Positions 35,235 to 44,270 of a stretch of 64,000 nt of DNA are shown here, piece by piece (the first letter of the stretch is position 1; every line of letters starts with the position of its first letter). Position numbers and translations under genes: made by a program. The stretch covers positions 3,716 through 67,715 of the forward strand of contig NZ_JBNMIU010000004.1 in NCBI RefSeq assembly GCF_050873445.1, written 5' to 3'. The DNA comes from Acidaminococcus sp050873445. Lineage in GTDB: Bacteria; Bacillota; Negativicutes; Acidaminococcales; Acidaminococcaceae. The notes below the pieces were generated by a model, which saw only the letters and a program-made list of their open reading frames with translations, had not been told where the DNA came from and made no database searches.

Positions 35235-36635
35235 ATGGATACCATCTACGTAAGCGTCCGGCCGGAAGAGACCCGTATGGGGCTGGTCAAGGATGATAAG
35301 CTCCAGGAATATGCGGTGGAACGACGCCACTCGGACAATCTGGTGGGGAATGTGTATCGGGGCCGGGTGTCCAATGTGGTCCCCGGTATCCAGGCAGCTT
35401 TTATCGATCTGAATGTGGGAAAGAACGGTTTTCTGACTCTGCAGAAGGGGGAGAAGCTGTCGGAAGGACAGATGCTCCTGGTACAGGTGGTGAAGGACGC
35501 CCGGGGGAACAAAGGTCCGGCTGTGACCAGGAATGTCACCCTGCCGGGCCGGTATGTGGTGCTGGAACCCTACGGAAATCGCATCAGTCTGTCCCGGAAG
35601 ATTACCTGCAAGACACAGCGGAAAGTGCTGCGGGAATGGGCGGAGGAACTGCTGCCGGAGCATATGGGGCTGGTCATCCGTACGGCGGCAGCCCAGGCGG
35701 AGGAAGAGGATATCCGGGCCGATCTGGAGCAGCTGCTCCGCAGCTGGGATGTGCTGCTGCGCCGGAGCAAGGTGGGACGGGGAGCCCAGCTGCTGTACCG
35801 GGAACTGGACCTGGCCATCCGGCTGATCCGTGATTATGCCACGCCGAAAATCCAGCGCATCATCGTAGATGAGGAAAACACCTGCCGGCGGCTGGAGGAA
35901 CTGCTGAAGGAGATGGGGCTGTCCCAGATCCAGGTAAAGTGGTACAAGGGGAAGGAAGATCTGTTCTCCTTCTATCACCTGGATGAAGATATCGAAAGTA
36001 TTTCTGACCGGGTGGTGTGGCTGCCGGGGGGCGGTTACCTGGTGTTCGATTACACGGAGGCCATGACCGTCATCGATGTGAACAGCGGCAAGTTCGCTTC
36101 GGCGGCAGATCGGGACGCCACCAGCATGGTCACCAACCGGGAGGCGGCCCGGGAAATCGCCCGTCAGCTGCGGCTGCGGGACATCGGCGGCATCATCGTG
36201 GCTGACTTCATCGACATGGATAGCCGGGAGGAGCAGGAGGAAATCCTGCAGATATTGAAGCACGCTTTTGCTTCTGACAAGATGAAACCCAAGGTCATCG
36301 ATATTACCCATCTGAACCTGGTGGAAATGACCCGGATGAAGGCGCGGAAGAACTTATCCAGTATCCTGTACAGCACCTGTCCTCTGTGCGGAGGCAGCGG
36401 CCGGGTGGAATCTCCAGAGAGCGTGTATGTGGAGATCCGGCGTCGGCTGCGCAGCAGTTTCAATGAGGGAAATATGAGCCATACCCTGCTGCTGACGGTC
36501 CATCCCATGGTTTACAGCTGGCTGCGGGAAAAGGGTGTGAAGGATATGGAGAAGGAATTCCACTGCACCCTGAAGCTGGCCAGTGATCCGGCTCTGGAAG
36601 CAGGCGTCTTTGCCTTGCTGGCGGTGGATCATTGA
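35235..36635 (+). CDS. rng: Ribonuclease G/E family endoribonuclease
   Basis: The 466-aa protein is the short RNase G type. It has an S1 domain (YRGRVSNVVPGIQAAFIDL, about residues 37-60), an RNase H-like fold, a catalytic DNase I-like region with metal aspartates in EAMTVIDVNSGKF near residue 275, and the zinc-link CPLCGGSGRVE near residue 383. It cuts single-stranded RNA during rRNA maturation and mRNA decay. It lacks the long RNase E scaffold tail. AGGAGGCGCC precedes the ATG. Confidence 0.95.
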   Translation: MDTIYVSVRPEETRMGLVKDDKLQEYAVERRHSDNLVGNVYRGRVSNVVPGIQAAFIDLNVGKNGFLTLQKGEKLSEGQMLLVQVVKDARGNKGPAVTRNVTLPGRYVVLEPYGNRISLSRKITCKTQRKVLREWAEELLPEHMGLVIRTAAAQAEEEDIRADLEQLLRSWDVLLRRSKVGRGAQLLYRELDLAIRLIRDYATPKIQRIIVDEENTCRRLEELLKEMGLSQIQVKWYKGKEDLFSFYHLDEDIESISDRVVWLPGGGYLVFDYTEAMTVIDVNSGKFASAADRDATSMVTNREAAREIARQLRLRDIGGIIVADFIDMDSREEQEEILQILKHAFASDKMKPKVIDITHLNLVEMTRMKARKNLSSILYSTCPLCGGSGRVESPESVYVEIRRRLRSSFNEGNMSHTLLLTVHPMVYSWLREKGVKDMEKEFHCTLKLASDPALEAGVFALLAVDH

Positions 36636-36659
36636 CTCTGGAGAGAAAGGGGAACCATC

Positions 36660-38108
36660 ATGGAATTACGGCTTCCTTCTTATGTGAATCAAGTGCTGGA
36701 TATATTGCTTGCAGCCGGTTATGAGGCTCATGTGGTGGGCGGTGCCGTTCGGGATCTGCTGCTGGGACGGGTGCCTGACGATTACGATGTGGTGACCAAC
36801 GCCCGGCCGGACGAGATCAGGCAGGTGGCGGAGCAGGCTGGTCTTCCAGTGATCAGTGAACTGGGGCAGAACTTCGGGGTGGTCATCCTGCGGGTGGAGA
36901 AACATGGGGTGGAAGTGGCCGCCTACCGGAACGAAGCCTACGGAGTGGAGGATGCTCACCGGCCGGCAGCGGTCTGGTATTGCCGGACCTTGGAAGAAGA
37001 CTTGGCCCGCCGGGATTTCACCATCAATGCCCTGGCCCTGGGGCAGGACGGAGAAATCATCGACTGTTTCCATGGACTGGAGGATTTGCACGGCCGGGTG
37101 CTGCGCACCGTGGGGGATGCAAATCAGCGGTTCCAGGAGGATGCCCTGCGCATGTTCAGAGCCTGCCGGTTCATTGGCCAGCTGGGCTTTGCTCCGGATC
37201 CTTCCATCCTGCCTGCCATCCGGAAGAACCTGGAACGGGTCCGGGGTCTTTCTCTGGAGCGGGTGCGTACGGAACTGAACAAGCTGCTGATGGGTACCTG
37301 GGCAGGGGAAGGCATGGATCTGATGGTACGCAGCGGCCTGGCAGCGGAAAGCTGCCGAATCAAGAAACAGGGAAAATATGAAGCAGTGCCCATTCTGCCG
37401 GAATTGGAACATCTGGTGGATCTGCCTCAGAACCCCTGTTTTCACCGGTTCGATGCCTGGAAGCATACGGCAGTGGCTCTGGATAAAGGGGACCGGAGCC
37501 TGGAAGTGGGCTGGGCTCTGCTGCTCCACGATGTGGCCAAGGGACTGGAGGGAGTCCGGGGCGTCAACAAAGAAGGAATGCCCAGTGACCATGGCCACGA
37601 AGCGGTAGGGACAGCCATGGCCCGGCAGATCCTGAACCGGCTGCGGCTGCCCTGGGAAACGGTAGAACGGGTGGCCTGGCTGGTGAAGAACCATATGCAT
37701 TTTGGCTTTATCAGCGCTCAGGAAGATGACAAGACCTGGCGCTGGCTGCGGAAAGAGGCCCGCAGCGGCCATTTCAGGGTGAATAAGGAAATGGCAGAGG
37801 CTTTCAAGCAGCTGACGGCTGTATGCATCGCCGATGTGGCTGCTACCAACGCAGACAAGAACGACGTAATCCATGTCCAGATGTACGGCAAACGGCTGGT
37901 GAAGATGGCATATCTCATGCCCGTCCATACTTCGGATCTGGATTTTTCCGGCCGGGATGCCCTGGCTCTGGGTGCCCGTCCGGCACAGCTGAAGGAACTG
38001 ATGCCCGTACTGCTCCGGCGGGTCCAGGATGGTACCCTGAAAAACGCTCCAGCGGAACTGGGCGAAGCCGTGAAGCGGTGGCTGAAGCGTCAGGAACAGG
38101 CGGAATGA
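36660..38108 (+). CDS. CCA tRNA nucleotidyltransferase with HD domain
   Basis: The 482-aa protein adds or repairs the CCA end of tRNAs. The N-terminal nucleotidyltransferase motif GGAVRDLLLGRVPDDYDVVT (residues 22-41) has the metal aspartates, followed by RRDFTINALAL. The C-terminal half holds an HD phosphohydrolase domain (LLHDVAKGLEG). Class II CCA enzymes and bacterial poly(A) polymerases are similar; the HD domain and Firmicutes setting favour CCA addition. A terminator follows. Confidence 0.9.
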   Translation: MELRLPSYVNQVLDILLAAGYEAHVVGGAVRDLLLGRVPDDYDVVTNARPDEIRQVAEQAGLPVISELGQNFGVVILRVEKHGVEVAAYRNEAYGVEDAHRPAAVWYCRTLEEDLARRDFTINALALGQDGEIIDCFHGLEDLHGRVLRTVGDANQRFQEDALRMFRACRFIGQLGFAPDPSILPAIRKNLERVRGLSLERVRTELNKLLMGTWAGEGMDLMVRSGLAAESCRIKKQGKYEAVPILPELEHLVDLPQNPCFHRFDAWKHTAVALDKGDRSLEVGWALLLHDVAKGLEGVRGVNKEGMPSDHGHEAVGTAMARQILNRLRLPWETVERVAWLVKNHMHFGFISAQEDDKTWRWLRKEARSGHFRVNKEMAEAFKQLTAVCIADVAATNADKNDVIHVQMYGKRLVKMAYLMPVHTSDLDFSGRDALALGARPAQLKELMPVLLRRVQDGTLKNAPAELGEAVKRWLKRQEQAE

Positions 38109-38126
38109 CAATATATTTGGAAAGAA

Positions 38127-38161
38127 AAAGAAGGTGTTTCTTATGAAACACCTTCTTTTTT
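38127..38161 (+). terminator. Terminator of the 24.8-38.1 kb gene chain
   Basis: AAAGAAGGTGTTTC and GAAACACCTTCTTT form a 14-bp perfect stem around TTAT, with a T run. Confidence 0.9.
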
Positions 38162-38389
38162 GTGTAAAGATTGATGTAAAAGAACACAAAAAAACGCCAT
38201 TTTGCTACAAGTTATTAGAATTCTTATATATTTTCAAAAAAATCAACGAATGAGGTCAAGAAAGATTTAAAAAAAAAATTATTTGTGTTATAATCATTTC
38301 GTACACTGAATACAGTCGGTCCAACCGGAGTGCGAATGTAAAAAATACTCATAAAGGGGGATGGATTATTTCTTAGAGGAGGATTCCGG
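38162..38389 (+). promoter_or_regulatory. Promoter and leader of the hydroxyglutarate operon
   Basis: This gene-free stretch begins AT-rich. TTTAAA (38266-38271) and TATAAT (38289-38294) are separated by 17 bp and give a start near 38301. The leader holds a small CGGTCCAACCG hairpin near 38317 and two good ribosome-binding sequences, AGAGGAGG at 38375 and AAGGAGG at 38416. I see no recognisable riboswitch. Confidence 0.6.
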
Positions 38390-38434
38390 TTGTTTCAGAA
38401 ACTGGTTTGGATCATAAGGAGGTTTTTGCTTTGA
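38390..38434 (+). CDS. Possible 14-residue leader peptide coupled to gctA
   Basis: A TTG codon 7 nt after AGAGGAGG opens a frame encoding MFQKLVWIIRRFLL. Its stop TGA overlaps the TTG start of gctA (sequence TTGA). It contains no run of a regulatory amino acid, but the separate ribosome site and overlapping stop/start suggest translational coupling. A chance ORF cannot be excluded. Confidence 0.3.
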   Translation: MFQKLVWIIRRFLL

Positions 38435-39393
38435 GTAAAGTAATGACGTTAAAAGACGCAATCGCAAAGTACGTACACAGCGGTGATCACATTGCTCTGG
38501 GTGGCTTTACGACTGACCGTAAACCGTATGCAGCTGTGTATGAAATCCTGAGACAGGGTATCACTGACCTGACCGGCCTGAGCGGCGCTGCCGGCGGCGA
38601 CTGGGATATGCTGATCGGCAATGGCCGTGTGAAAGCCTACATCAACTGCTACACTGCCAACTCTGGTGTAACCAACGTTTCCAGACGGTTCAGAAAATGG
38701 TTCGAAGCCGGCAAACTGACCATGGAAGACTACTCCCAGGACGTAATCTACATGATGTGGCATGCCGCTGCTCTGGGTCTGCCGTTCCTGCCTGTAACCC
38801 TGATGCAGGGCTCTGGCCTGACCGATGAATGGGGCATCAGCAAAGAAGTTCGCAAAACTCTGGATAAGGTGCCCGATGACAAATTCAAATATATCGACAA
38901 CCCCTTCAAGCCGGGTGAAAAAGTCGTGGCTGTACCGGTTCCGCAAATCGATGTGGCCATCATCCATGCCCAGCAGGCTTCTCCGGATGGCACCGTTCGC
39001 ATCTGGGGCGGCAAATTCCAGGATGTGGATATTGCTGAAGCTGCTAAATATACCATTGTTACCTGCGAAGAAATCGTCAGCAATGAAGAAATCCGCAGAG
39101 ATCCCACCAAGAATGATATCCCCGGCATGTGCGTAGATGCTGTGGTACTGGCTCCTTATGGTGCTCATCCTTCTCAGTGCTATGGCCTGTATGACTATGA
39201 TAATCCGTTCCTGAAAGTCTATGACGTAGTCAGCAAGACCCAGGAAGACTTCGATGCCTTCTGCAAAGAATGGGTGTTTGACCTGAAAGATCATGACGAA
39301 TACCTGAACAAACTGGGTGCTACCCGTCTGATCAACCTGAAGGTTGTTCCTGGTCTGGGCTATCATATCGACATGACGAAGGAGGACAAATAA
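38431..39393 (+). CDS. gctA: Glutaconate CoA-transferase subunit A
   Basis: GctA and GctB move CoA from acetyl-CoA (or glutaryl/glutaconyl-CoA) to (R)-2-hydroxyglutarate, activating it for dehydration. The 320-aa length equals the characterised A. fermentans protein, and the opening SKVMTLKDAIAKYVHSGDH agrees with it from memory. The start is TTG 38431 with AAGGAGG 8 nt upstream; a longer frame would start inside the leader. It is the first gene of gctAB-gcdA-hgdCAB, and gctB begins 2 bp after its stop. Confidence 0.97.
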   Translation: MSKVMTLKDAIAKYVHSGDHIALGGFTTDRKPYAAVYEILRQGITDLTGLSGAAGGDWDMLIGNGRVKAYINCYTANSGVTNVSRRFRKWFEAGKLTMEDYSQDVIYMMWHAAALGLPFLPVTLMQGSGLTDEWGISKEVRKTLDKVPDDKFKYIDNPFKPGEKVVAVPVPQIDVAIIHAQQASPDGTVRIWGGKFQDVDIAEAAKYTIVTCEEIVSNEEIRRDPTKNDIPGMCVDAVVLAPYGAHPSQCYGLYDYDNPFLKVYDVVSKTQEDFDAFCKEWVFDLKDHDEYLNKLGATRLINLKVVPGLGYHIDMTKEDK

Positions 39394-39395
39394 CA

Positions 39396-40199
39396 ATGGC
39401 TGATTACACGAATTATACCAATAAAGAAATGCAGGCTGTGACCATTGCCAAGCAGATCAAAAATGGTCAGGTCGTAACCGTTGGTACCGGCCTGCCTCTG
39501 ATCGGCGCCAGCGTGGCCAAGAGAGTATATGCTCCTGACTGCCATATCATCGTGGAAAGTGGTCTGATGGACTGCTCTCCTGTTGAAGTTCCCCGTTCCG
39601 TAGGTGACCTGCGGTTCATGGCTCATTGCGGCTGCATCTGGCCGAACGTCCGGTTCGTTGGTTTTGAAATCAACGAATACCTGCACAAGGCAGACCGTCT
39701 GATCGCTTTCATCGGCGGTGCTCAGATCGACCCGTACGGCAACGTGAACTCCACCTCCATCGGTGACTACCATCATCCGAAAACCCGTTTCACCGGGTCC
39801 GGCGGCGCCAACGGCATTGCTACGTACTCCAACACCATTATCATGATGCAGCATGAAAAACGCAGATTCATGAAACAGATCGACTATGTGACCAGCCCGG
39901 GCTGGATCGATGGCCCTGGCGGACGTGAAAGACTGGGTCTGCCCGGTGATGTAGGTCCGCAACTGGTCGTAACCGATAAAGGGATCCTGAAATTCGATCC
40001 GAAGACCAAACGGATGTACCTGGCTGCCTACTATCCTTCTTCTTCTCCGGAAGATGTACTGGAAAACACGGGCTTCGATCTGGATGTTTCCCAGGCTGTT
40101 GAACTGGAACCGCCTGATCCTGCCGTTATCAAACTGATCCGTGAAGAAATCGACCCGGGCCAGGCTTTCATTAAAGTCCCTGTTCCGGAAGCAAAATAA
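39396..40199 (+). CDS. gctB: Glutaconate CoA-transferase subunit B
   Basis: The 267-aa subunit carries the catalytic glutamate that forms the CoA-thioester intermediate: Glu54 in HIIVESGLMDC, the same position as in A. fermentans. The protein pairs with GctA as a (AB)4 complex in that organism. It starts 2 bp after gctA with GAAGGAGG inside the gctA end, so translation is coupled. gcdA follows after 23 bp. Confidence 0.97.
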   Translation: MADYTNYTNKEMQAVTIAKQIKNGQVVTVGTGLPLIGASVAKRVYAPDCHIIVESGLMDCSPVEVPRSVGDLRFMAHCGCIWPNVRFVGFEINEYLHKADRLIAFIGGAQIDPYGNVNSTSIGDYHHPKTRFTGSGGANGIATYSNTIIMMQHEKRRFMKQIDYVTSPGWIDGPGGRERLGLPGDVGPQLVVTDKGILKFDPKTKRMYLAAYYPSSSPEDVLENTGFDLDVSQAVELEPPDPAVIKLIREEIDPGQAFIKVPVPEAK

Positions 40200-40222
40200 A
40201 CCATTCAGGAGGAAAAATTTAA

Positions 40223-41986
40223 ATGGGTTTCTACTCTATGCCTAGATATTTTCAACAACTGCCTCAAGTAGGCAAACCGCTGAAAAAAGCAGATGCTGAC
40301 AATACCGAAAAGCTGAAGAAAATCGAAGACGAGATCCATGCGCTGATCCAACAAGCGCAGGATGCCGGTAAGGCTGATGCTGACGTCAACAAGAGAGGCG
40401 AACTGACTGCCCGCCAGAGATTGGAAAAACTGGTGGAACCTGGTACTTGGAGACCGCTGAACAGCCTGTTCAACCCCCAGGGCAACAAGAATGGTTCTGT
40501 GGGTATCCTGAAGGGCCTGGGCCGTGTAAACGGCAAATGGTGCGTGATTGTTGCTTCCGATAACAAGAAGCTGGCCGGTGCCTGGGTGCCTGGGCAGGCT
40601 GAATGCCTGCTGCGGGCTTCCGATACCGCCAAGACCCTGCACATTCCTCTGGTGTATGTGCTGAACTGCTCCGGCGTTAAATTCGATGAACAGGAAAAAG
40701 TATATCCCAACCGTCGCGGCGGCGGTACTCCTTTCTTCCGCAATGCTGCACTGAATCAGATGGGCGTTCCTGTCATCGTAGGAATCTACGGGACGAACCC
40801 TGCAGGCGGCGGCTACCATTCCATCAGCCCGACTGTGATCATCGCTCATGAAAAAGCCAACATGGCTGTAGGCGGTGCCGGCATCATGGGCGGCATGAAC
40901 CCCAAAGGCCATGTGGATACGGAATATGCCAACGAAATCGCTGATATGGTGGATCGCTCCGGCAAGACTGAACCTCCGGGAGCTGTCGACATCCACTATA
41001 CGGAAACCGGTTTCATCCGCGAAGTGTACGCTTCTGAAGAAGGCGTCCTGGAAGGCATCAAGAAATATGTAGGCATGCTGCCGAAATATGATCCTGAATT
41101 CTTCCGTGTAGACGATCCGAAAGAACCTGCTTTCCCGGCTGACGATCTGTACAGCATGGTCCCGCTGAACGACAAACGGGCTTATGATATCTACAATGTA
41201 ATCGGCCGTCTGTTCGATAACAGCGAATTCAAAGAATACAAGAAAGGCTATGGCCCTGAAATGGTTACGGGCATGGCCAAAGTCAACGGTCTGCTGGTTG
41301 GTGTTGTGGCCAACGTCCAGGGCCTGCTGATGAACTATCCTGAATACAAGGCTGCCGGCTCTGTGGGTATCGGCGGCAAGCTGTATCGCCAGGGCCTGAT
41401 GAAGATGAACGAATTCGTCGCTCTGTGCACCAGAGACCGTCTGCCCATCGTATGGATCCAGGACACCACTGGTATCGATGTAGGCAATGATGCAGAAAAG
41501 GCTGAACTGCTGGGTCTGGGTCAATCCCTGATCTATTCCATCCAGAGTTCCAAGATTCCGCAATTCGAAATCACTCTGAGAAAAGGTACTGCTGCTGCCC
41601 ACTATGTACTGGGTGGCCCGCAGGGCAATGATACCAACGCTTTCTCCATCGGTACTGCCGCTACGGAAATCGCCGTTATGAACGGTGAAACCGCTGCTAC
41701 GGCCATGTACTCCCGGAGACTGGCCAAAGACCGGAAAGCCGGTAAGGACCTGCAGCCGACCATCGACAAGATGAATACCCTGATGCAGGCATTCTACACC
41801 AAATCTCGTCCGAAAGTTTGCGCCGAACTGGGCCTGGTGGACGAAATCGTGGATATGAACAAACTGCGTGGCTATGTGGTTGCCTTTACGGAAGCTGCTT
41901 ACCAGAATCCGGAAAGCATCTGCCCGTTCCATCAAATGCTGCTGCCTCGTGCCATCAGAGAGTTCGACACTTTCGTAAAGAAATAA
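40223..41986 (+). CDS. gcdA: Glutaconyl-CoA decarboxylase subunit alpha (carboxyltransferase)
   Basis: GcdA removes CO2 from (E)-glutaconyl-CoA and passes it to biotin on GcdC, leaving crotonyl-CoA. At 587 aa it matches the A. fermentans protein in length and is longer than the MmdA paralogue at 21065. Conserved carboxyltransferase parts include YGTNPAGGGYHSISPT near residue 188 and the GGPQGNDTNAFSIG stretch in the second half. The rest of the pump (gcdD, gcdC, gcdB) lies 15 kb upstream. AGGAGGAAAAA precedes the ATG. Confidence 0.97.
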   Translation: MGFYSMPRYFQQLPQVGKPLKKADADNTEKLKKIEDEIHALIQQAQDAGKADADVNKRGELTARQRLEKLVEPGTWRPLNSLFNPQGNKNGSVGILKGLGRVNGKWCVIVASDNKKLAGAWVPGQAECLLRASDTAKTLHIPLVYVLNCSGVKFDEQEKVYPNRRGGGTPFFRNAALNQMGVPVIVGIYGTNPAGGGYHSISPTVIIAHEKANMAVGGAGIMGGMNPKGHVDTEYANEIADMVDRSGKTEPPGAVDIHYTETGFIREVYASEEGVLEGIKKYVGMLPKYDPEFFRVDDPKEPAFPADDLYSMVPLNDKRAYDIYNVIGRLFDNSEFKEYKKGYGPEMVTGMAKVNGLLVGVVANVQGLLMNYPEYKAAGSVGIGGKLYRQGLMKMNEFVALCTRDRLPIVWIQDTTGIDVGNDAEKAELLGLGQSLIYSIQSSKIPQFEITLRKGTAAAHYVLGGPQGNDTNAFSIGTAATEIAVMNGETAATAMYSRRLAKDRKAGKDLQPTIDKMNTLMQAFYTKSRPKVCAELGLVDEIVDMNKLRGYVVAFTEAAYQNPESICPFHQMLLPRAIREFDTFVKK

Positions 41987-42008
41987 TTCTTACGGAGGCT
42001 AACCATTC

Positions 42009-42800
42009 ATGAGTATCTATACCTTGGGAATCGATGTTGGATCTACGGCATCCAAGTGCGTTATCCTGAAAGACGGAAAAGACATCGTGGCAAAATCCCT
42101 GGTAGACGTGGGGACCGGTACATCCGGTCCCGCACGTTCTATTAAGGAAGTGCTGGAAAATGCCCACATGAAGCGGGAAGATATGGCCTTTACCCTGGCT
42201 ACCGGCTACGGACGCAATTCGCTGGAAGGCATTGCTGACAAACAGATGAGCGAACTGAGCTGCCATGCCATGGGTGCCAGTTTCCTGTGGCCCAATGTCC
42301 ATACGGTCATCGATATCGGCGGCCAGGATGTGAAGGTCATCCATGTGGATAACGGTGCCTTGACCAATTTCCAGATGAATGATAAATGCGCTGCCGGGAC
42401 AGGCCGTTTCCTGGATGTAATGGCAAATATCCTGGAGGTGAAAGTTTCTCAGTTGGCTGAGCTGGGTGCCCAGTCTAAGAAACGGATCTCCATCAGCTCC
42501 ACTTGTACGGTATTTGCCGAAAGTGAAGTCATCAGCCAGCTGTCCAAAGGCGCGGATAAGGTCGACATCATTGCCGGGATCCATCGTTCCGTAGCCAGCC
42601 GTGTCGTCGGCCTTGCCAACCGGGTGGGGGTTGTGAAGGACGTAGTGATGACGGGCGGTGTGGCCCAGAACTATGGTGTGAGACAGGCCTTGGAAGAAGG
42701 TCTTGGTGTGGAAATCAAGACATCTCCTCTGGCACAGTATAATGGTGCCCTGGGTGCTGCCCTGTATGCATATAAAAAAGCGTTGAAAAATCAAGCGTAA
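42009..42800 (+). CDS. hgdC: Activator of 2-hydroxyglutaryl-CoA dehydratase
   Basis: HgdC is a dimeric ATPase of the actin/Hsp70 fold. A [4Fe-4S] cluster shared between two subunits fires one electron into the dehydratase at the cost of ATP. The two cluster cysteines are present at Cys127 (NDKCAAGTGR) and Cys166 (SSTCTVFAE), the same numbers as in A. fermentans. The phosphate loops GIDVGSTASKCV and VIDIGGQDVK are seen. The protein is 263 aa, with a short extra C-terminal tail. CGGAGG precedes the ATG. Confidence 0.98.
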   Translation: MSIYTLGIDVGSTASKCVILKDGKDIVAKSLVDVGTGTSGPARSIKEVLENAHMKREDMAFTLATGYGRNSLEGIADKQMSELSCHAMGASFLWPNVHTVIDIGGQDVKVIHVDNGALTNFQMNDKCAAGTGRFLDVMANILEVKVSQLAELGAQSKKRISISSTCTVFAESEVISQLSKGADKVDIIAGIHRSVASRVVGLANRVGVVKDVVMTGGVAQNYGVRQALEEGLGVEIKTSPLAQYNGALGAALYAYKKALKNQA

Positions 42801-42834
42801 GCGTGATTTCATTTCGAGAGAAGGAAGGATCATT

Positions 42835-44268
42835 ATGCCAAAGAAAGTAAGCCCTGGCGTTCAGGCATTGAGAGATGTAGTTGAAAAGGTTTACAGAGAA
42901 TTGCGGGAAGCCAAAGAAAGAGGAGAAAAAGTAGGCTGGTCCTCTTCCAAGTTCCCCTGCGAATTGGCTGAATCTTTCGGTCTGCACGTAGGTTATCCTG
43001 AAAACCAGGCTGCTGGTATCGCTGCCAACCGTGACGGTGAAGTAATGTGCCAGGCTGCTGAAGATATGGGATACGATAACGATATCTGCGGGTATGCCCG
43101 GATTTCCCTGGCTTATTCTGCCGGTTATCGTGGTGCCAATAAGATGGACAAAGATGGCAACTACGTCATCAACCCCAACAGCGGCAAACAGAAGAAAGAC
43201 GAAAACGGCAAGAAGGTCTTTGATGAAAACGGCAAACCCGTAATCGATCCCAAGACGCTGAAACCGTATCCGACTGTTGATAACATTTATGAAATTGCTG
43301 CTCTGCCCGAAGGGGAAGAAAAGACCCGCCGGCAGAATGCACTGCATAAATATCGTCAGATGACCATGCCTCAGCCGGACTTCCTGCTGTGCTGCAACAA
43401 CATCTGCAACTGCATGACCAAATGGTATGAAGACATTGCCCGTCGTCATAACATTCCCCTGATCATGATCGATGTTCCTTACAATGAATTCGACCATGTA
43501 AACGAATCCAACGTAAAATATATCCGTGCTCAGCTGGATACGGCCATCCATCAAATGGAAGAAATCTCCGGCAAGAAGTTCGATGAAGACAAGTTCGAAC
43601 AATGCTGCCAGAACGCCAACCGTACTGCTAAAGCTTGGTTGAAGGTTTGCGACTATCTGCAATACAAACCGGCTCCGTTCAACGGGTTCGATTTGTTCAA
43701 CCACATGGCTGATGTAGTAACCGCTCGTGGCCGTGTAGAAGCTGCTGAAGCTTTCGAACTGCTGGCCAGCGAACTGGAACAGCATGTAAAAGAGGGTACC
43801 ACCACTGCTCCGTTCAAAGAACAGCATCGTATCATGTTCGAAGGTATCCCCTGCTGGCCGAAACTGCCGAACCTGTTCAAACCGCTGAAAGCCAACGGCC
43901 TGAACATCACCGGCGTTGTGTATGCTCCTGCTTTTGGGTTCGTGTACGACAACTTGGATGGTCTGGTCAAAGCCTACTGCAAAGCGCCTAACTCCGTCAG
44001 CATCGAACAAGGTGTTGCTTGGCGTGAAGGTCTGATCCGTGACAACAAGGTCGACGGTGTACTGGTCCATTACAACCGGTCCTGCAAACCTTGGAGCGGT
44101 TATATGCCTGAAATGCAGCGCCGGTTCACCAAAGACATGGGTATCCCCACTGCCGGATTCGACGGTGACCAGGCTGACCCGAGAAACTTCAATGCGGCTC
44201 AGTATGAGACCCGTGTTCAAGGCTTGGTCGAAGCCATGGAAGCAAATGATGAAAAGAAGGGGAAATAA
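42835..44268 (+). CDS. hgdA: (R)-2-hydroxyglutaryl-CoA dehydratase subunit alpha
   Basis: HgdA and HgdB form component D, which removes water from (R)-2-hydroxyglutaryl-CoA through a ketyl radical to give glutaconyl-CoA. Component D holds a [4Fe-4S] cluster. The 477-aa length equals the A. fermentans subunit. Cys-rich stretches such as LLCCNNICNCM near residue 185 and CKPWSGYMPEMQ near the end are conserved in the family. GAGAAGGAAGG precedes the ATG. hgdB begins 2 bp after its stop. Confidence 0.97.
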   Translation: MPKKVSPGVQALRDVVEKVYRELREAKERGEKVGWSSSKFPCELAESFGLHVGYPENQAAGIAANRDGEVMCQAAEDMGYDNDICGYARISLAYSAGYRGANKMDKDGNYVINPNSGKQKKDENGKKVFDENGKPVIDPKTLKPYPTVDNIYEIAALPEGEEKTRRQNALHKYRQMTMPQPDFLLCCNNICNCMTKWYEDIARRHNIPLIMIDVPYNEFDHVNESNVKYIRAQLDTAIHQMEEISGKKFDEDKFEQCCQNANRTAKAWLKVCDYLQYKPAPFNGFDLFNHMADVVTARGRVEAAEAFELLASELEQHVKEGTTTAPFKEQHRIMFEGIPCWPKLPNLFKPLKANGLNITGVVYAPAFGFVYDNLDGLVKAYCKAPNSVSIEQGVAWREGLIRDNKVDGVLVHYNRSCKPWSGYMPEMQRRFTKDMGIPTAGFDGDQADPRNFNAAQYETRVQGLVEAMEANDEKKGK

Positions 44269-44270
44269 CA

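Noticed and set aside
38361..38417. An 18-codon ORF starting ATG at 38361
   Set aside because: The GGGGG before it touches the ATG, so spacing is too short for initiation. The TTG-start ORF at 38390 has a better site.
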